The notes under the pieces: model-generated
The model's database searches: none
Told to the model about the DNA's origin: nothing
Seen by the model: the letters and a program-made list of their open reading frames with translations, nothing else
Translations under genes and position numbers: made by a program
NCBI GenBank assembly: GCA_023259635.1
Contig: JALRGX010000138.1
Location: 1 to 35,234 of the forward strand
Direction: 5' to 3'
Source of the DNA: Methylotenera sp.
GTDB taxonomy: Bacteria; Pseudomonadota; Gammaproteobacteria; Burkholderiales; Methylophilaceae
DNA length: 35,234 bases
Shown here: positions 18,669 through 30,034 of the stretch, piece after piece
How positions within the stretch are numbered: the first letter of the stretch is position 1
How the letters are laid out: every line of letters starts with the position of its first letter

Positions 18669-18953
18669 ATGAAGTGCAGGGATTATTGCGGTGCCTGCTG
18701 TATCGCCCCCTCCATCAATAGCCCCATCCCCGGCATGCCTGATGGCAAGCCTGCCGGGGTACGCTGTATTCAACTTGATGCTGATAATCGATGTATGATT
18801 TTTGGCAAACCGGATAGGCCTGTCTTTTGCGGCGGCCTGCAGCCTAGCTTGGAAATGTGCGGCGACGAAAAATCAGGAAACCCGCGTGAACATGCAATTA
18901 CCTGGCTCACCAACCTAGAGCGCCTCACTGCGCCGGCTCTCCCCCAGCAGTAG
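18669..18953 (+). CDS. YkgJ family cysteine cluster protein
   Basis: [63 protein letters not shown] at 18669 used instead of ORF start 18585. Confidence 0.85.
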   Translation: MKCRDYCGACCIAPSINSPIPGMPDGKPAGVRCIQLDADNRCMIFGKPDRPVFCGGLQPSLEMCGDEKSGNPREHAITWLTNLERLTAPALPQQ

Positions 18954-20189
18954 TACTGCAAAGAAGCTAACTGCAGCAGCGATTGAAACGTAAGCACCCA
19001 CCCAGGCCAGACCGCCTGCCGTTACCAGTAATTGTGAAATATAGGGCGCCAGGGAAGCACCCAAAATGCCGCCTAACTGATAAGCCAACCCGGCGCCGGT
19101 ATAACGCACCGCAACAGGAAACTGTTCCGGCAAATATGCGCCCATAGGTGCAAACGTTGCCCCCATTAAAAACAGTGCTAAAGATAAAAACAAGGTCACC
19201 TGAACTACAGAGCCACTCATCAGCAACGGGGCCAGGACAAAACCAGCAAGTATTGCCAAAGCCCCGCTCATTAACAGCACAGGTTTACGTCCCCAATGGT
19301 CACTCAGCTTTGCAGAGATAGGCGTAGCGATCGTCATGAACAAAATCGCCACGCATAGCATTCCCAGAAAATCTGCCCGTGCAATACCAAGCATGGTCGT
19401 GCCATAGCTCAGGCAAAACACCGTTGCAGTGTAAAACAGGTTATAACACACCACCATTGCCAGCGCGCCCAGCAATACCGGGCGCAAATGTGTTTTCAGC
19501 AAAGGCTTTATCGGTACTTCATGCGTCTTGTTTTCGGCCAATGCCGCTGTAAAGGCTGGCGTTTCGGCCAGCTTGAAACGCACATACAAACCAACCGCCA
19601 CCAGCAAGGCACTGATAATGAATGGAAGCCGCCAGCCCCAAGCCTTGAACTCTGCATCCGTCAGCCATATAGATAAAGCCAGGTAACTTAAAGTTGCCAA
19701 CAAAAAACCAACCGATGGGCCTAGCTGCGGAAACATGCCAAACCACGCACGCTTGTCTTCCGGGGCATGCTCTGTTGCCAACAGTGCTGCACCACCCCAC
19801 TCGCCGCCCAAGCCCAAGCCCTGACCAAAGCGTAATATACACAATGCTATAGGTGCCCAGATTCCCAGTACACCATACCCCGGCAGCATACCGATTAGCA
19901 ATGTAGAAATACCCATTAGCAGCAAGGATGCCGCCAATGTGGCCTTGCGACCGACTTTATCACCAAAATGGCCAAAAATAATCGCGCCAACTGGCCTGGC
20001 AATAAACGCAATACCAAATGTTAAAAAAGCGTTCAGGGACTGTGTGGCAGGATCGCTGGCGGGGAAAAATACCTGGCCTATGACTAAAGCAGCAGCCATG
20101 GCGTAAATGTAGAAATCGTAAAATTCAATGGCAGTACCAATAAAACTGGCAAAGGCGATGTGGCGGGTCGAAGGTTTGTGCATATTCAA
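18915..20189 (-). CDS. MFS transporter, metabolite:H+ symporter type
   Basis: [31 protein letters not shown]...[21 protein letters not shown]; 424 aa with many TM segments. Confidence 0.9.
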   Translation of the reverse strand: MNMHKPSTRHIAFASFIGTAIEFYDFYIYAMAAALVIGQVFFPASDPATQSLNAFLTFGIAFIARPVGAIIFGHFGDKVGRKATLAASLLLMGISTLLIGMLPGYGVLGIWAPIALCILRFGQGLGLGGEWGGAALLATEHAPEDKRAWFGMFPQLGPSVGFLLATLSYLALSIWLTDAEFKAWGWRLPFIISALLVAVGLYVRFKLAETPAFTAALAENKTHEVPIKPLLKTHLRPVLLGALAMVVCYNLFYTATVFCLSYGTTMLGIARADFLGMLCVAILFMTIATPISAKLSDHWGRKPVLLMSGALAILAGFVLAPLLMSGSVVQVTLFLSLALFLMGATFAPMGAYLPEQFPVAVRYTGAGLAYQLGGILGASLAPYISQLLVTAGGLAWVGAYVSIAAAVSFFAVLLLGESRRSEAL

Positions 20190-20304
20190 TCATTTGATAA
20201 GTAAGTCATGTTGAATTGTAATGCTTAAATAATAAATTTTTGGTTTTCTCCAAATGCAATTGCGTATAAAATAGGCAGCTTTCGCATAAAAGAAATTTCA
20301 GCTA

Positions 20305-21348
20305 GTGCAAATCGGTAATCACATCTTAAAAAACAACTTGGTAGTCGCACCCATGGCGGGCGTGACCGACAGGCCTTTCCGTCAACTTTGCAAAAAGATG
20401 GGTGCAGGATTGGCGGTATCAGAGATGGTAACCTCGAATTCTTTGCTCTACGGCAGCGAAAAAACAAAACGCCGCGCTAACCATGCAGGTGAAGTTAACC
20501 CGATTTCCGTGCAGATTGCCGGGGCAGACCCGAAAATGATGGCAGAAGCTGCCAAGCATAATGTGGATAACGGTGCACAGATTATCGACATTAACATGGG
20601 TTGCCCGGCGAAGAAAATCTGTAACGTCATGGCAGGCTCTGCCCTGTTGAAAGATGAGCCACTGGTAGCACAGATTCTGAAAGCAGTTATCAGCGCTGTA
20701 GATGTGCCGGTCACACTAAAAATCCGCACCGGCTGGGATAAGCAAAACCGTAACGCAATCACCATTGCCAAGATGGCTGAAGACATCGGCATCCAGGCGC
20801 TCGCCATGCATGGCCGCACACGCGCCTGTGCCTATATGGGTGAAGCTGAATATGACACGATTGCCGCGGTTAAACAGGAAATTAAAATCCCGCTAATTGC
20901 CAACGGCGATATCACGACACCGGAAAAAGCCAAATTCGTACTGGATTACACCGGCGCCGATGCTGTCATGATTGGCCGCGCAGCACAAGGCCGCCCATGG
21001 ATATTCCGCGAAATTGAGCATTACCTTGCCACTGGCACCCATTTACTGGCACCTACTGTAGATGAAATTCATGCAGTGATGCTGGAGCATCTGCATGACT
21101 TGTATGATTTTTATGGTGACCTGACCGGCATGCGCATGGCGCGCAAACATATCTCCTGGTACACCAAGGGCTTGGCCGGATCAGCGCAGTTCCGGCACAC
21201 CATGAACACATTGCAAACCATTGAGTTGCAATTACAGGCCATTAACGACTTTTTTGCCGAACTTAAAGCCAGGAACGATCGTTTGGTATATATCGAGAAT
21301 GATGCAGAAGGCGCTGACAGTAATGCGTCTGAAGCACTGGCAGCCTAG
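20305..21348 (+). CDS. dusB: tRNA-dihydrouridine synthase B
   Basis: VVAPMAGVTDRPFRQLCKKMGAGLAVSEMV...IDINMGCPAKKICN; GTG start; followed by fis. Confidence 0.95.
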   Translation: MQIGNHILKNNLVVAPMAGVTDRPFRQLCKKMGAGLAVSEMVTSNSLLYGSEKTKRRANHAGEVNPISVQIAGADPKMMAEAAKHNVDNGAQIIDINMGCPAKKICNVMAGSALLKDEPLVAQILKAVISAVDVPVTLKIRTGWDKQNRNAITIAKMAEDIGIQALAMHGRTRACAYMGEAEYDTIAAVKQEIKIPLIANGDITTPEKAKFVLDYTGADAVMIGRAAQGRPWIFREIEHYLATGTHLLAPTVDEIHAVMLEHLHDLYDFYGDLTGMRMARKHISWYTKGLAGSAQFRHTMNTLQTIELQLQAINDFFAELKARNDRLVYIENDAEGADSNASEALAA

Positions 21349-21357
21349 GTTAATACT

Positions 21358-21594
21358 ATGACAGCAGATTGTAAATTAGGCCAAGCCGTCAAAGAATCAC
21401 TGGATGACTACTTCACCCATCTGGATGGTGAGCCGCCCCATGCCGTTTACGATATGGTGCTAGGCTGCGTAGAAAAACCTTTATTAAATTACATCATGCA
21501 AAAAGTCGGCGGTAATCAAAGCAAGGCTGCCGAAATTCTGGACATCAATCGCAACACTTTGCGCAAAAAACTTCAGCAATACAACATTGATTAA
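21358..21594 (+). CDS. fis: Fis family DNA-binding protein
   Basis: C-terminal KVGGNQSKAAEILDINRNTLRKKLQQYNID helix-turn-helix; dusB-fis order. Confidence 0.95.
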   Translation: MTADCKLGQAVKESLDDYFTHLDGEPPHAVYDMVLGCVEKPLLNYIMQKVGGNQSKAAEILDINRNTLRKKLQQYNID

Positions 21595-21631
21595 CCAATT
21601 TCTTAATTTTCATTTCTTTTAGAGTTTTCAC

Positions 21632-23218
21632 ATGTCAACTATTAAACGTGCGCTCATCAGCGTTTCTGATAAAACCGGTATTATTGACTTTGCAAAGAGC
21701 CTGAATGCGCTTGGCGTTGAAATTTTATCTACCGGCGGTACCGCTAAATTATTCCGTGATAACAATATTCCCGTGATCGAAGTAAGCGATTACACTGGTT
21801 TTCCGGAAATGCTGGATGGCCGCGTGAAAACACTCCACCCTAAAGTACATGGCGGTATTTTAGGCCGTCGTGATTTACCTGAACATGTTGCTGCGATGCA
21901 GGCACAGGGCATTCCAAACATTGACATGGTTGTTGTCAACCTATATCCATTCGAGGCTACCGTTGCCAACCCGGACTGCACTCTGGAAGATGCGATTGAG
22001 AACATCGACATTGGTGGCCCGGCCATGGTGCGTTCCGCTGCCAAAAACTGGAAAGACGTCGCTGTGCTGACTGATGCCAACCAATACGCAGAAGTGCTGC
22101 GCGAGATGCAAAGCACCGGCGGGGCAACATCACAGGCCACAAAATTTGCACTGTCTGTAGCCGCGTTTAACCGTATCAGCAACTATGACGGCGCAATCAG
22201 CGATTACCTCTCAAGCTTCAATAATGACGGTACACGTAACCCTTACCCGGCACAAGTCAACAGCCGCTTTGTGAAATTGCAAGACTTGCGCTACGGTGAG
22301 AATCCACACCAGAGCGCAGCATTTTACCGCGACATGACCCCTGCACCTGGCTCACTGGTCACAGCACAGCAGTTACAGGGCAAAGAGCTCAGCTACAACA
22401 ACATCGCCGATGCAGATGCTGCATGGGAAGCCGTAAAGAGTTTTAATACCACCGCCTGTGTGATAGTTAAACATGCAAATCCATGTGGCGTAGCAGTTGG
22501 TAAAGATGCGCTTGAAGCTTACAGCAAAGCATTCCAAACCGATCCAACCTCAGCTTTCGGCGGCATCATTGCTTTCAATACCATTATGGATAAAGCTGCC
22601 GCCGAGGCCGTAAGCAAACAATTCGTAGAGGTGCTGATCGCACCTGATTACACAGAAGAAGCATTGGCGATATTCACTGCTAAAGCCAATGTGCGTGTAC
22701 TGAAAATTGCACTGCCGCAGGGTGGCAATACACCTTGGGAGCAAGGCCGCAACGCACAGGATATCAAACGTGTAGGCTCAGGCATCTTGATCCAGACCGC
22801 CGACAACCATGAAATCAGCGTTGCAGACCTGAAAGTGGTTACCAAGAAACAGCCAACACCGCAGCAGATGGAAGACATGCTGTTCGCATGGCGTGTTGCA
22901 AAATATGTAAAATCCAACGCGATTGTGTTCTGTGGCAACGGCATGACACTGGGCGTAGGCGCAGGCCAGATGAGCCGTGTAGACAGCACCCGCATTGCAG
23001 CCATCAAGGCACAGAATGCAGGCCTCACACTCAAAAATTCAGTAGTGGCTTCTGACGCATTCTTCCCGTTCCGCGACGGTATCGACGTATTGGCAGAAGC
23101 CGGTGCCGCCTGTGTAATTCATCCGGGCGGCAGCATGCGCGATGAAGAAGTGATTGCTGCAGCCGATGAACATGGTTTGGTGATGGTGCTGACCGGTATT
23201 CGTCATTTCAGACATTAA
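21632..23218 (+). CDS. purH: Bifunctional AICAR transformylase/IMP cyclohydrolase
   Basis: [38 protein letters not shown]...[14 protein letters not shown]...[12 protein letters not shown]. Confidence 0.98.
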   Translation: MSTIKRALISVSDKTGIIDFAKSLNALGVEILSTGGTAKLFRDNNIPVIEVSDYTGFPEMLDGRVKTLHPKVHGGILGRRDLPEHVAAMQAQGIPNIDMVVVNLYPFEATVANPDCTLEDAIENIDIGGPAMVRSAAKNWKDVAVLTDANQYAEVLREMQSTGGATSQATKFALSVAAFNRISNYDGAISDYLSSFNNDGTRNPYPAQVNSRFVKLQDLRYGENPHQSAAFYRDMTPAPGSLVTAQQLQGKELSYNNIADADAAWEAVKSFNTTACVIVKHANPCGVAVGKDALEAYSKAFQTDPTSAFGGIIAFNTIMDKAAAEAVSKQFVEVLIAPDYTEEALAIFTAKANVRVLKIALPQGGNTPWEQGRNAQDIKRVGSGILIQTADNHEISVADLKVVTKKQPTPQQMEDMLFAWRVAKYVKSNAIVFCGNGMTLGVGAGQMSRVDSTRIAAIKAQNAGLTLKNSVVASDAFFPFRDGIDVLAEAGAACVIHPGGSMRDEEVIAAADEHGLVMVLTGIRHFRH

Positions 23219-23232
23219 CTTTGATAGTTTTT

Positions 23233-23351
23233 GTCATTCCCGCGAAGGCGGGAGTCTAGGCAAGCTTCAAGCGAAAATTGAAAGTTTGTAAAAATGAATA
23301 AATCAAGCTATGCACTTACATGAACTGGATTCCCGCCTTCGCGGGAATGAC
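23233..23351. repeat. Palindromic element (GTCATTCCCGCGAAGGCGGGA family)
   Basis: GTCATTCCCGCGAAGGCGGGAGTC...GGATTCCCGCCTTCGCGGGAATGAC. Confidence 0.85.
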
Positions 23352-23401
23352 GGAATTAAAAGAGTCTCGCTTGTCGATAAAGTTTTTTTAAGGTTGATAA
23401 C

Positions 23402-24673
23402 ATGAAAATATTGGTGATTGGTGGCGGTGGCCGTGAACATGCCCTGGCCTGGAAAGTTGCACAAAACAAAGCGGTAAGCCGCGTTTATGTCGCCCCCGGC
23501 AATGCAGGTACCGCAATTGATCCGGACATGATGAATGTACCCATTACATCAGTGCCTGACCTGGTTAAATTCGTGCAGGATGATGGTGATATCTACCTCA
23601 CGATCGTAGGCCCTGAAGCACCATTATCCCAAGGTGTGGTTGATGCTTTCCGTGCAGCTGGCCTGAAGATTTTTGGACCGACTCAGGCAGCAGCACAACT
23701 GGAGTCTTCTAAAGACTATGCTAAAGCATTCATGATGCGTCACAATATCCCAACTGCCTCCTACGCTACGTTTACCGATGCAAAACTCGCTCATGATTAC
23801 GTGCAGCAGCAAGGCGCACCTATCGTGATCAAAGCCGATGGCTTGGCCGCGGGCAAAGGTGTTGTTGTAGCGATGAATGAAGACGAAGCGCACGCAGCAA
23901 TTGATGCCATGCTGGCAGATAACAAGCTGGGCAGTGCCGGCGCACGCGTCGTGATTGAAGAGTTCCTGCAAGGCGAAGAAGCCAGCTTCATTGTAATGGT
24001 GGATGGTAAAAATATATTGCCGCTAGCTACCAGCCAGGACCACAAACGCCTGCTGGACAAAGACCTTGGGCCCAACACCGGCGGTATGGGTGCATACTCA
24101 CCTGCACCGATCGTCACCCCGGCCATTCATGCCAAAGTCATGCGAGAAATCATCAAGCCTTCCGTTGAGGGTATGGCAAAAGATGGCATTCCCTACACCG
24201 GCTTTTTATATGCCGGCCTGATGATTACCCCGAATGGTGATGTCAAAACCCTGGAATTCAACTGCCGCATGGGTGACCCGGAAACTCAACCTATCATGCT
24301 GCGCCTGAAGAGCGACTTGGTTGCGCTAGCAGACCATGCCATTAACGGCACCTTGGACAAAGTTGAGGCAGAATGGGATAGACGCACTGCACTTGGCGTA
24401 GTCATGGCTTCAGCCAACTACCCGGACACCCCAAGACTAGGTGATGAAATTACAGGGCTACCGAAAAACCTGATGGATGCCCATGTGTTTCATGCCGGAA
24501 CGGTACTTAAAGACAACAAAGTTGTTACCAGCGGCGGCCGTGTGCTATGTGTTACAGCATTAGGTGAAACCGTAAAATTTGCCCAGCAGCAAGCCTATAA
24601 AATATTGGACGACATCAAGTTTGATGGGGCACAGTACCGTACTGATATCGGTTACCGCGCTATTAAAGGTTAA
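23402..24673 (+). CDS. purD: Phosphoribosylamine-glycine ligase
   Basis: MKILVIGGGGREHALAWKVAQN...VIKADGLAAGKGVVVA...FNCRMGDPETQ. Confidence 0.98.
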   Translation: MKILVIGGGGREHALAWKVAQNKAVSRVYVAPGNAGTAIDPDMMNVPITSVPDLVKFVQDDGDIYLTIVGPEAPLSQGVVDAFRAAGLKIFGPTQAAAQLESSKDYAKAFMMRHNIPTASYATFTDAKLAHDYVQQQGAPIVIKADGLAAGKGVVVAMNEDEAHAAIDAMLADNKLGSAGARVVIEEFLQGEEASFIVMVDGKNILPLATSQDHKRLLDKDLGPNTGGMGAYSPAPIVTPAIHAKVMREIIKPSVEGMAKDGIPYTGFLYAGLMITPNGDVKTLEFNCRMGDPETQPIMLRLKSDLVALADHAINGTLDKVEAEWDRRTALGVVMASANYPDTPRLGDEITGLPKNLMDAHVFHAGTVLKDNKVVTSGGRVLCVTALGETVKFAQQQAYKILDDIKFDGAQYRTDIGYRAIKG

Positions 24674-24701
24674 TCCTAGACAAAGGATTTTTATTCTTTT
24701 T

Positions 24702-24875
24702 GTCATTCCGGCGGAGGCCGGAATCCAGGCAAGGTTGTATTTAAAGTGTTAGTTTCAATAAAAAATAGTCACCGCAACTTAAATTATTAAAAATAGTAGA
24801 TTAACGTTTTGCTTACTTGTAAGATTTTATTTATTTATGATATTTGTCTGGATTCCGGCCTCCGCCAGAATGACA
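24702..24875. repeat. Palindromic element, same family as 23233-23351 with a different stem
   Basis: GTCATTCCGGCGGAGGCCGGAATCCAGGCAAGG...GTCTGGATTCCGGCCTCCGCCAGAATGAC. Confidence 0.85.
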
Positions 24876-24921
24876 GAGTAGGTATGCGGGCTGTTAATGT
24901 CACAATTTAATTAGAAAGAAA

Positions 24922-25842
24922 ATGTTAATGGACACGCAAGCCGTATTGGAATATCTACAAAACCTGCAAGCCAAAATCGTAGAAGCAATTGAGCTGGTGG
25001 ATGCTAAGAACTTCCTGCAGGATAGCTGGCAGCGTCCAGAAGGTGGCGGCGGCAATTCCTGCATGCTGGAAGACGGCAATGTATTTGAACGCGCCGGCAT
25101 TGGCTTCTCTCATGTATTAGGCACCAAACTGCCGCCTGCTGCCAGCGTAGCCCACCCGGAAGCAGCTGGCCGCCCCTGGGAGGCAATGGGTGTCTCGTTA
25201 GTATTCCACCCGCGCAATCCATATATCCCTACCGTGCATATGAATGTGCGCTTTTTCATTGCAAAAGCAACTACACCTGAAGAAAAAGATATCTGGTGGT
25301 TTGGTGGCGGCATGGACCTGACGCCATATTATGGATTTGAAGAAGATGCCGTGCATTTTCACCGCACTTGCAAAACCGCGCTCGATGCTTTCGGTGCAGA
25401 TTTCTACCCTAGATTCAAAAAAGAGTGTGATGAATATTTCTACCTGAAACACCGCAAGGAACCACGCGGTATTGGCGGCATATTCTATGATGACTTCAAT
25501 GAGCTAGGCTTTGAAAAATGCTTTGACTTCCATCGTGCCGTTGGTGATGCATTTCTGCAAGCTTATTTGCCTATCGTACAGCGTCGTAAAGACATGCCTT
25601 ATGGAGAACGTGAACGCGATTTTCAGGCTTACAGACGCGGCCGCTATGTAGAATTCAACCTGGTTTATGACCGCGGTACTATTTTTGGCCTACAATCCAA
25701 TGGCCGTACTGAGTCCATTTTGCTCTCCATGCCGCCAATAGTAAAATGGCGCTATGACTGGAAACCGGAAGCGAGCAGCCCTGAAGCAAAGCTTTATACC
25801 GACTTCCTGATTGAGAAGGACTGGCTATCGCTTAACCCTTAA
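24922..25842 (+). CDS. hemF: Oxygen-dependent coproporphyrinogen III oxidase
   Basis: [29 protein letters not shown]...[23 protein letters not shown]. Confidence 0.97.
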   Translation: MLMDTQAVLEYLQNLQAKIVEAIELVDAKNFLQDSWQRPEGGGGNSCMLEDGNVFERAGIGFSHVLGTKLPPAASVAHPEAAGRPWEAMGVSLVFHPRNPYIPTVHMNVRFFIAKATTPEEKDIWWFGGGMDLTPYYGFEEDAVHFHRTCKTALDAFGADFYPRFKKECDEYFYLKHRKEPRGIGGIFYDDFNELGFEKCFDFHRAVGDAFLQAYLPIVQRRKDMPYGERERDFQAYRRGRYVEFNLVYDRGTIFGLQSNGRTESILLSMPPIVKWRYDWKPEASSPEAKLYTDFLIEKDWLSLNP

Positions 25843-25868
25843 ACGCCCGCTGCAAAGTAACGTATATC

Positions 25869-27173
25869 ATGAAAAATTCAGACAAATCACACTCACTGGC
25901 ACTAGACCTGCTGGATTTCATTGATAACAGCCCCAGTCCCTGGCATGCGGTAAACAGTGTTGAACAGCGATTGCTCAACCAGGGCTTTGCCAAACTGGAA
26001 GAAACTCAAAGCTGGCAACTGGCTGCTGGAAAAAGTTACTTCGTAGTTCGCGGTGGTGCATCCATCATCGCCTTCACTATTGGCGAGCAAGCACTTACTG
26101 ACACTGGTTTCCTTATCGTCGGCGCACATACAGACTCCCCGGGACTGCGCCTTAAACCACAGGCTGCATTTAAAAGTGATGACTTAATACGCATCGGCGT
26201 TGAAGTCTATGGTGGTCCAATTTTGGCTACATTTACCGATCGCGACTTGAGTATCGCTGGTCGCGTTACCGTACGCTCAGCAAATGGCCACGAAACAAAA
26301 CTGCTCAAATTTGATAACGCACTGATGCGCCTGCCTAACCTTGCCATCCACATGAACCGCGAAGTGAATGACAAAGGCCTGGTGCTAAACAAGCAGACGG
26401 AATTACCGCTGCTTTTTGCCGAGTGCGCAGATGGTGCCGCAGCGGATAAACAGTTTTTGACTTATATCGCACAGTCACTCAATGTAGATGTTGCAGACAT
26501 ATTGACCTTCGATCTGAATGTATTCGATACGCAGAAAGGCACACTGTGGGGTGCAAATCAGGAATTTATCGCCGATAGCCAGCTGGATAACCTGGCCTCA
26601 TGCCATGCCGCTATCACTGCACTACTGGCCACAGAGAAGCCAAATGCAACCAGCATTTGCGCCCTGTTTGACCATGAAGAAGTCGGCAGCGAAAGTGCAT
26701 CCGGTGCCAGCGGCAGTTTTTTAGCCGACATCATCAATCGCATTGCTGGCAACTGCGGACTCAATGAAGAAGAGCGCCTGCGTGCACTGGCACAAAGTTT
26801 TTTTATCAGTGCAGATATGGCACATGCCTATCACCCTAACCATCCTGGGGCTTATGAGCCCAACCACCATGTCCTGGTGAACAAAGGTCCCGTGATTAAA
26901 ACCAATGCAAACCAACGTTACACGACCAACGCAGACACGGCGGCACGTTTCATCACACTGTGCGAACGTGCCGGCGTACCTTACCAGCAGTACGCGCATC
27001 GTACCGATCTTGGCTGCGGTAGCACCATCGGACCAATCATTGCATCAGGCCTGGGCATTGCCAGCGTTGATGTAGGCAATCCAATGTGGGCGATGCACAG
27101 CATCAGGGAAAGTGCCGGCGTACTTGACCATAGCTACATGATTGCCGCACTCGGTCAGCTGTTTAATAACTGA
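25869..27173 (+). CDS. apeB: M18 family aminopeptidase
   Basis: LLDFIDNSPSPWHAVNSVEQRL...GAHTDSPGLRLKPQ...LFDHEEVGSESASGASGSFL. Confidence 0.94.
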   Translation: MKNSDKSHSLALDLLDFIDNSPSPWHAVNSVEQRLLNQGFAKLEETQSWQLAAGKSYFVVRGGASIIAFTIGEQALTDTGFLIVGAHTDSPGLRLKPQAAFKSDDLIRIGVEVYGGPILATFTDRDLSIAGRVTVRSANGHETKLLKFDNALMRLPNLAIHMNREVNDKGLVLNKQTELPLLFAECADGAAADKQFLTYIAQSLNVDVADILTFDLNVFDTQKGTLWGANQEFIADSQLDNLASCHAAITALLATEKPNATSICALFDHEEVGSESASGASGSFLADIINRIAGNCGLNEEERLRALAQSFFISADMAHAYHPNHPGAYEPNHHVLVNKGPVIKTNANQRYTTNADTAARFITLCERAGVPYQQYAHRTDLGCGSTIGPIIASGLGIASVDVGNPMWAMHSIRESAGVLDHSYMIAALGQLFNN

Positions 27174-27241
27174 TCCCGAACACACAACAGCGCAAGTTGT
27201 GACTATAATCGGTAATAAATAACTTTAATTACTGGTGCCCT

Positions 27242-28585
27242 ATGCAAGCTTTAGAAACAATCATCGCAACTTTATCAGGCTGGGTCTGGGGTCCACCGAT
27301 GCTGGCCTTATTGTTAGGTACCGGCCTGTATCTCACGATTTTGCTGAAAGGGATGCAGTTCAGGGCACTGCCATTAGCTTTCAAACTCATTTTTCATAAA
27401 GACCTCCACCAGGAAGGTGATATTAGCCATTTTGCCGCGCTGATGACCGCACTGGCAGCCACCGTAGGCATCGGCAATATCGTAGGCGTTGCAACGGCCA
27501 TCAGCCTTGGCGGACCCGGTGCAGTATTCTGGATGTGGATGACCGGACTGGTAGGAATGGCTACCAAATATGCTGAGGCGGTACTTGCAGTGAAATACCG
27601 TGAAAAAGGTCCGCACGGCATGCGTGGCGGCCCAATGTACTACCTTGCGAGCGGTGCAGGATTACCTGGGCTGGCAACACTATTTGCCGCATTTACCGCA
27701 TGTGCGGCATTTGGCATTGGCAATATGACTCAGGCAAATGCAACTGCAAAAATATTTGAGACCACGTTCCACATCTCACCACTCATTACCGGCTGGGTGC
27801 TAATGATCCTTACTGGCTTGGTCATCATCGGCGGCATTCGCTCTATCGGTCGTTTCACCTCGTTACTGGTACCATTCATGATTGCAGGTTATGTCGCTTG
27901 CGCACTCATCGTGTTAGCGCTGAATGCAAATAAAATTCCACATGCATTCTCACTCATTTTTTATCATGCATTTAACCCTATCTCTGCAACGGGTGGCTTT
28001 ATAGGTGCAACGATTGCGGCAGCAATGCGCTATGGTATTGCTCGCGGCGTATTTTCAAATGAATCAGGACTGGGCTCGGCGCCAATCGCAGCAGCGGCAG
28101 CCAGAACCAATGACCCGGTAAAGCAGGCATTGGTGAGCATGACGCAAACCTTTATCGATACACTATTAGTCTGCACCATGACAGCACTAATCATTCTCAC
28201 CGCAACCTCGTGGACGCAAGGGGTCAGTGCAGGTGAGCTTACCAGTGCAAGTATGGCAGAGACATTAGGCGATACAGGTAAAATCATCGTCGCTATCGCC
28301 ACAGCTTCATTTGCCTATTCAACACTGATAGGCTGGAACTATTACGGCGAAAAAGCTGTTGAGTTCTTATTTGGATCACGTGCCATTGCAGCCTATCGCG
28401 TACTCTTTACCGCCGCCGTGATTGTGGGCGCAACTACCAGCCTTGAGTTTGTCTGGAATTTTTCAGACCTGGCAAATGGCCTGATGGCAATCCCGAACCT
28501 CATCGGCTTATTATTGCTAGCCAAGGTCGTAAAAGCTGAAACAGTGCGTTATTTTTCAGACATAAAAAATAACAAACAAACCTAG
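27242..28585 (+). CDS. AGCS family sodium:alanine symporter
   Basis: ALAATVGIGNIVGVATAISLGGPGAVFWMWMTGLVGMATKYAEAVLAVKYRE...GVFSNESGLGSAPIAAAAA. Confidence 0.95.
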   Translation: MQALETIIATLSGWVWGPPMLALLLGTGLYLTILLKGMQFRALPLAFKLIFHKDLHQEGDISHFAALMTALAATVGIGNIVGVATAISLGGPGAVFWMWMTGLVGMATKYAEAVLAVKYREKGPHGMRGGPMYYLASGAGLPGLATLFAAFTACAAFGIGNMTQANATAKIFETTFHISPLITGWVLMILTGLVIIGGIRSIGRFTSLLVPFMIAGYVACALIVLALNANKIPHAFSLIFYHAFNPISATGGFIGATIAAAMRYGIARGVFSNESGLGSAPIAAAAARTNDPVKQALVSMTQTFIDTLLVCTMTALIILTATSWTQGVSAGELTSASMAETLGDTGKIIVAIATASFAYSTLIGWNYYGEKAVEFLFGSRAIAAYRVLFTAAVIVGATTSLEFVWNFSDLANGLMAIPNLIGLLLLAKVVKAETVRYFSDIKNNKQT

Positions 28586-28620
28586 GATACTCTCAAAAAA
28601 TAACCCGCAGGAACAACGTC

Positions 28621-29973
28621 ATGATTCATCATCGCAGCGCCTGGCGCAACCGCTGGACATTCATGCTGGCAACCGCAGGTTCCGCCATTGGTTTAGGAAA
28701 TATCTGGAAGCTACCTTACATGATAGGGGTTAACGGAGGCAGCGCTTTTGTGCTGGTATTTATCGCATCCATACTATTTGTGGGCATTCCGCTGATGATG
28801 ACTGAAATTCTGCTTGGCCGGCGCGCACAAAGAAACCCCTTGAATGGCATGGAGTTTCTGGCAGCAGAAGCCAGGGTTTCCCCTAAGTGGAAGCTGCTAG
28901 GCGGCATGGGCATGTTAACGGGCCTGCTTATCTTAAGTTTTTATAGCGTGATTGGTGGCTGGGTTTTAAGCTTTATTTTTGATGCTGCAAGCGGCACCTT
29001 TACCGGCATAGAGGCTGCGCAATCCACCTCTAATTTCAAGAATCTTCTGGCCTCCCCCTTTACACTGCTGTTCTGGCACACGGTCTTTATGTACCTGACC
29101 ATGGGAGTCGTAGCTCGAGGTGTAAACTCAGGCTTGGAAAGAGCCAACAACATTCTGATTCCTGCTCTATTTGCCATCTTACTCATCCTGCTCGGCTACA
29201 GTATGTCTGAAGGGGATATGCGCTCTGCCTTCCACTTTATGTTTAGTTTCGACTTTTCCAAAATCACACCCGTCGCCGTATTGTCTGCGCTGGGCCATGC
29301 CTTCTTCTCCCTGAGCTTGGGTATGGGAGCCGTTATGGTCTATGGCTCCTATTTACAACGTAATGTATCCATTGCACGCACCACTATTTACATTGCACTG
29401 GCAGACACCATGCTTGGCTTATTGGTCGGCTTGGCAATTTATTCTCTCGTATTTGCCAACAACCTGGCCCCGGATGCAGGGCCTGGATTGATCTTCCAGA
29501 CTCTGCCTATCGCCTTTGGCCATATGCCGGCAGGCCGCTTGATAGCCACGCTATTTTTTATGCTGGTTGCATTTGCGGCTTGGTCATCAGCTATTTCACT
29601 GGTTGAACCAACGATTGCCTGGGTTGTTGAAAACACAAAAATATCCCGCAAAACTTCAACCAGCATACTAGGCTTTGCTGTCTGGCTACTCGGCGTTAGC
29701 GTTGTACTCTCATTTAATGAATGGCAGCACATTAAAGTCATATTCGGGCTCAATATTTTTGAGACACTGGATAAGCTCACTTCTACCATTCTGCTGCCGC
29801 TAGGCGGTCTGCTCATGGCAATTTTTGCCGGCTATTTTATGAAAAAATATCACGTACAAGAGGAGCTGAACCTAGAGGATCGTGGATTTAAATATTGGCG
29901 AATCGCTAATAACTACATTGCACCGGTTGCCATTAGCGCTGTATTTTTATATCTGTTCGGCTTGGTAAAATAA
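28621..29973 (+). CDS. NSS/SNF family sodium-dependent transporter
   Basis: WRNRWTFMLATAGSAIGLGNIWKLPYMIGVNGGSAFVLVF; about 12 TM segments. Confidence 0.94.
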   Translation: MIHHRSAWRNRWTFMLATAGSAIGLGNIWKLPYMIGVNGGSAFVLVFIASILFVGIPLMMTEILLGRRAQRNPLNGMEFLAAEARVSPKWKLLGGMGMLTGLLILSFYSVIGGWVLSFIFDAASGTFTGIEAAQSTSNFKNLLASPFTLLFWHTVFMYLTMGVVARGVNSGLERANNILIPALFAILLILLGYSMSEGDMRSAFHFMFSFDFSKITPVAVLSALGHAFFSLSLGMGAVMVYGSYLQRNVSIARTTIYIALADTMLGLLVGLAIYSLVFANNLAPDAGPGLIFQTLPIAFGHMPAGRLIATLFFMLVAFAAWSSAISLVEPTIAWVVENTKISRKTSTSILGFAVWLLGVSVVLSFNEWQHIKVIFGLNIFETLDKLTSTILLPLGGLLMAIFAGYFMKKYHVQEELNLEDRGFKYWRIANNYIAPVAISAVFLYLFGLVK

Positions 29974-29988
29974 ACTAAAAACCAAAAA

Positions 29989-30020
29989 GAAAAAGCCAGC
30001 TGAAAAGCTGGCTTTTTCTT
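29989..30020. terminator. Intrinsic terminator between convergent genes
   Basis: GAAAAAGCCAGC-tgaaaa-GCTGGCTTTTTC. Confidence 0.88.
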
Positions 30021-30034
30021 GCATCTAAGCTAGA

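Noticed and set aside
23233-24875. CRISPR array from repeated GTCATTCC palindromes
   Set aside because: Only two isolated palindromes separated by the whole purD gene; no regular short repeat-spacer pattern here or elsewhere in the window.
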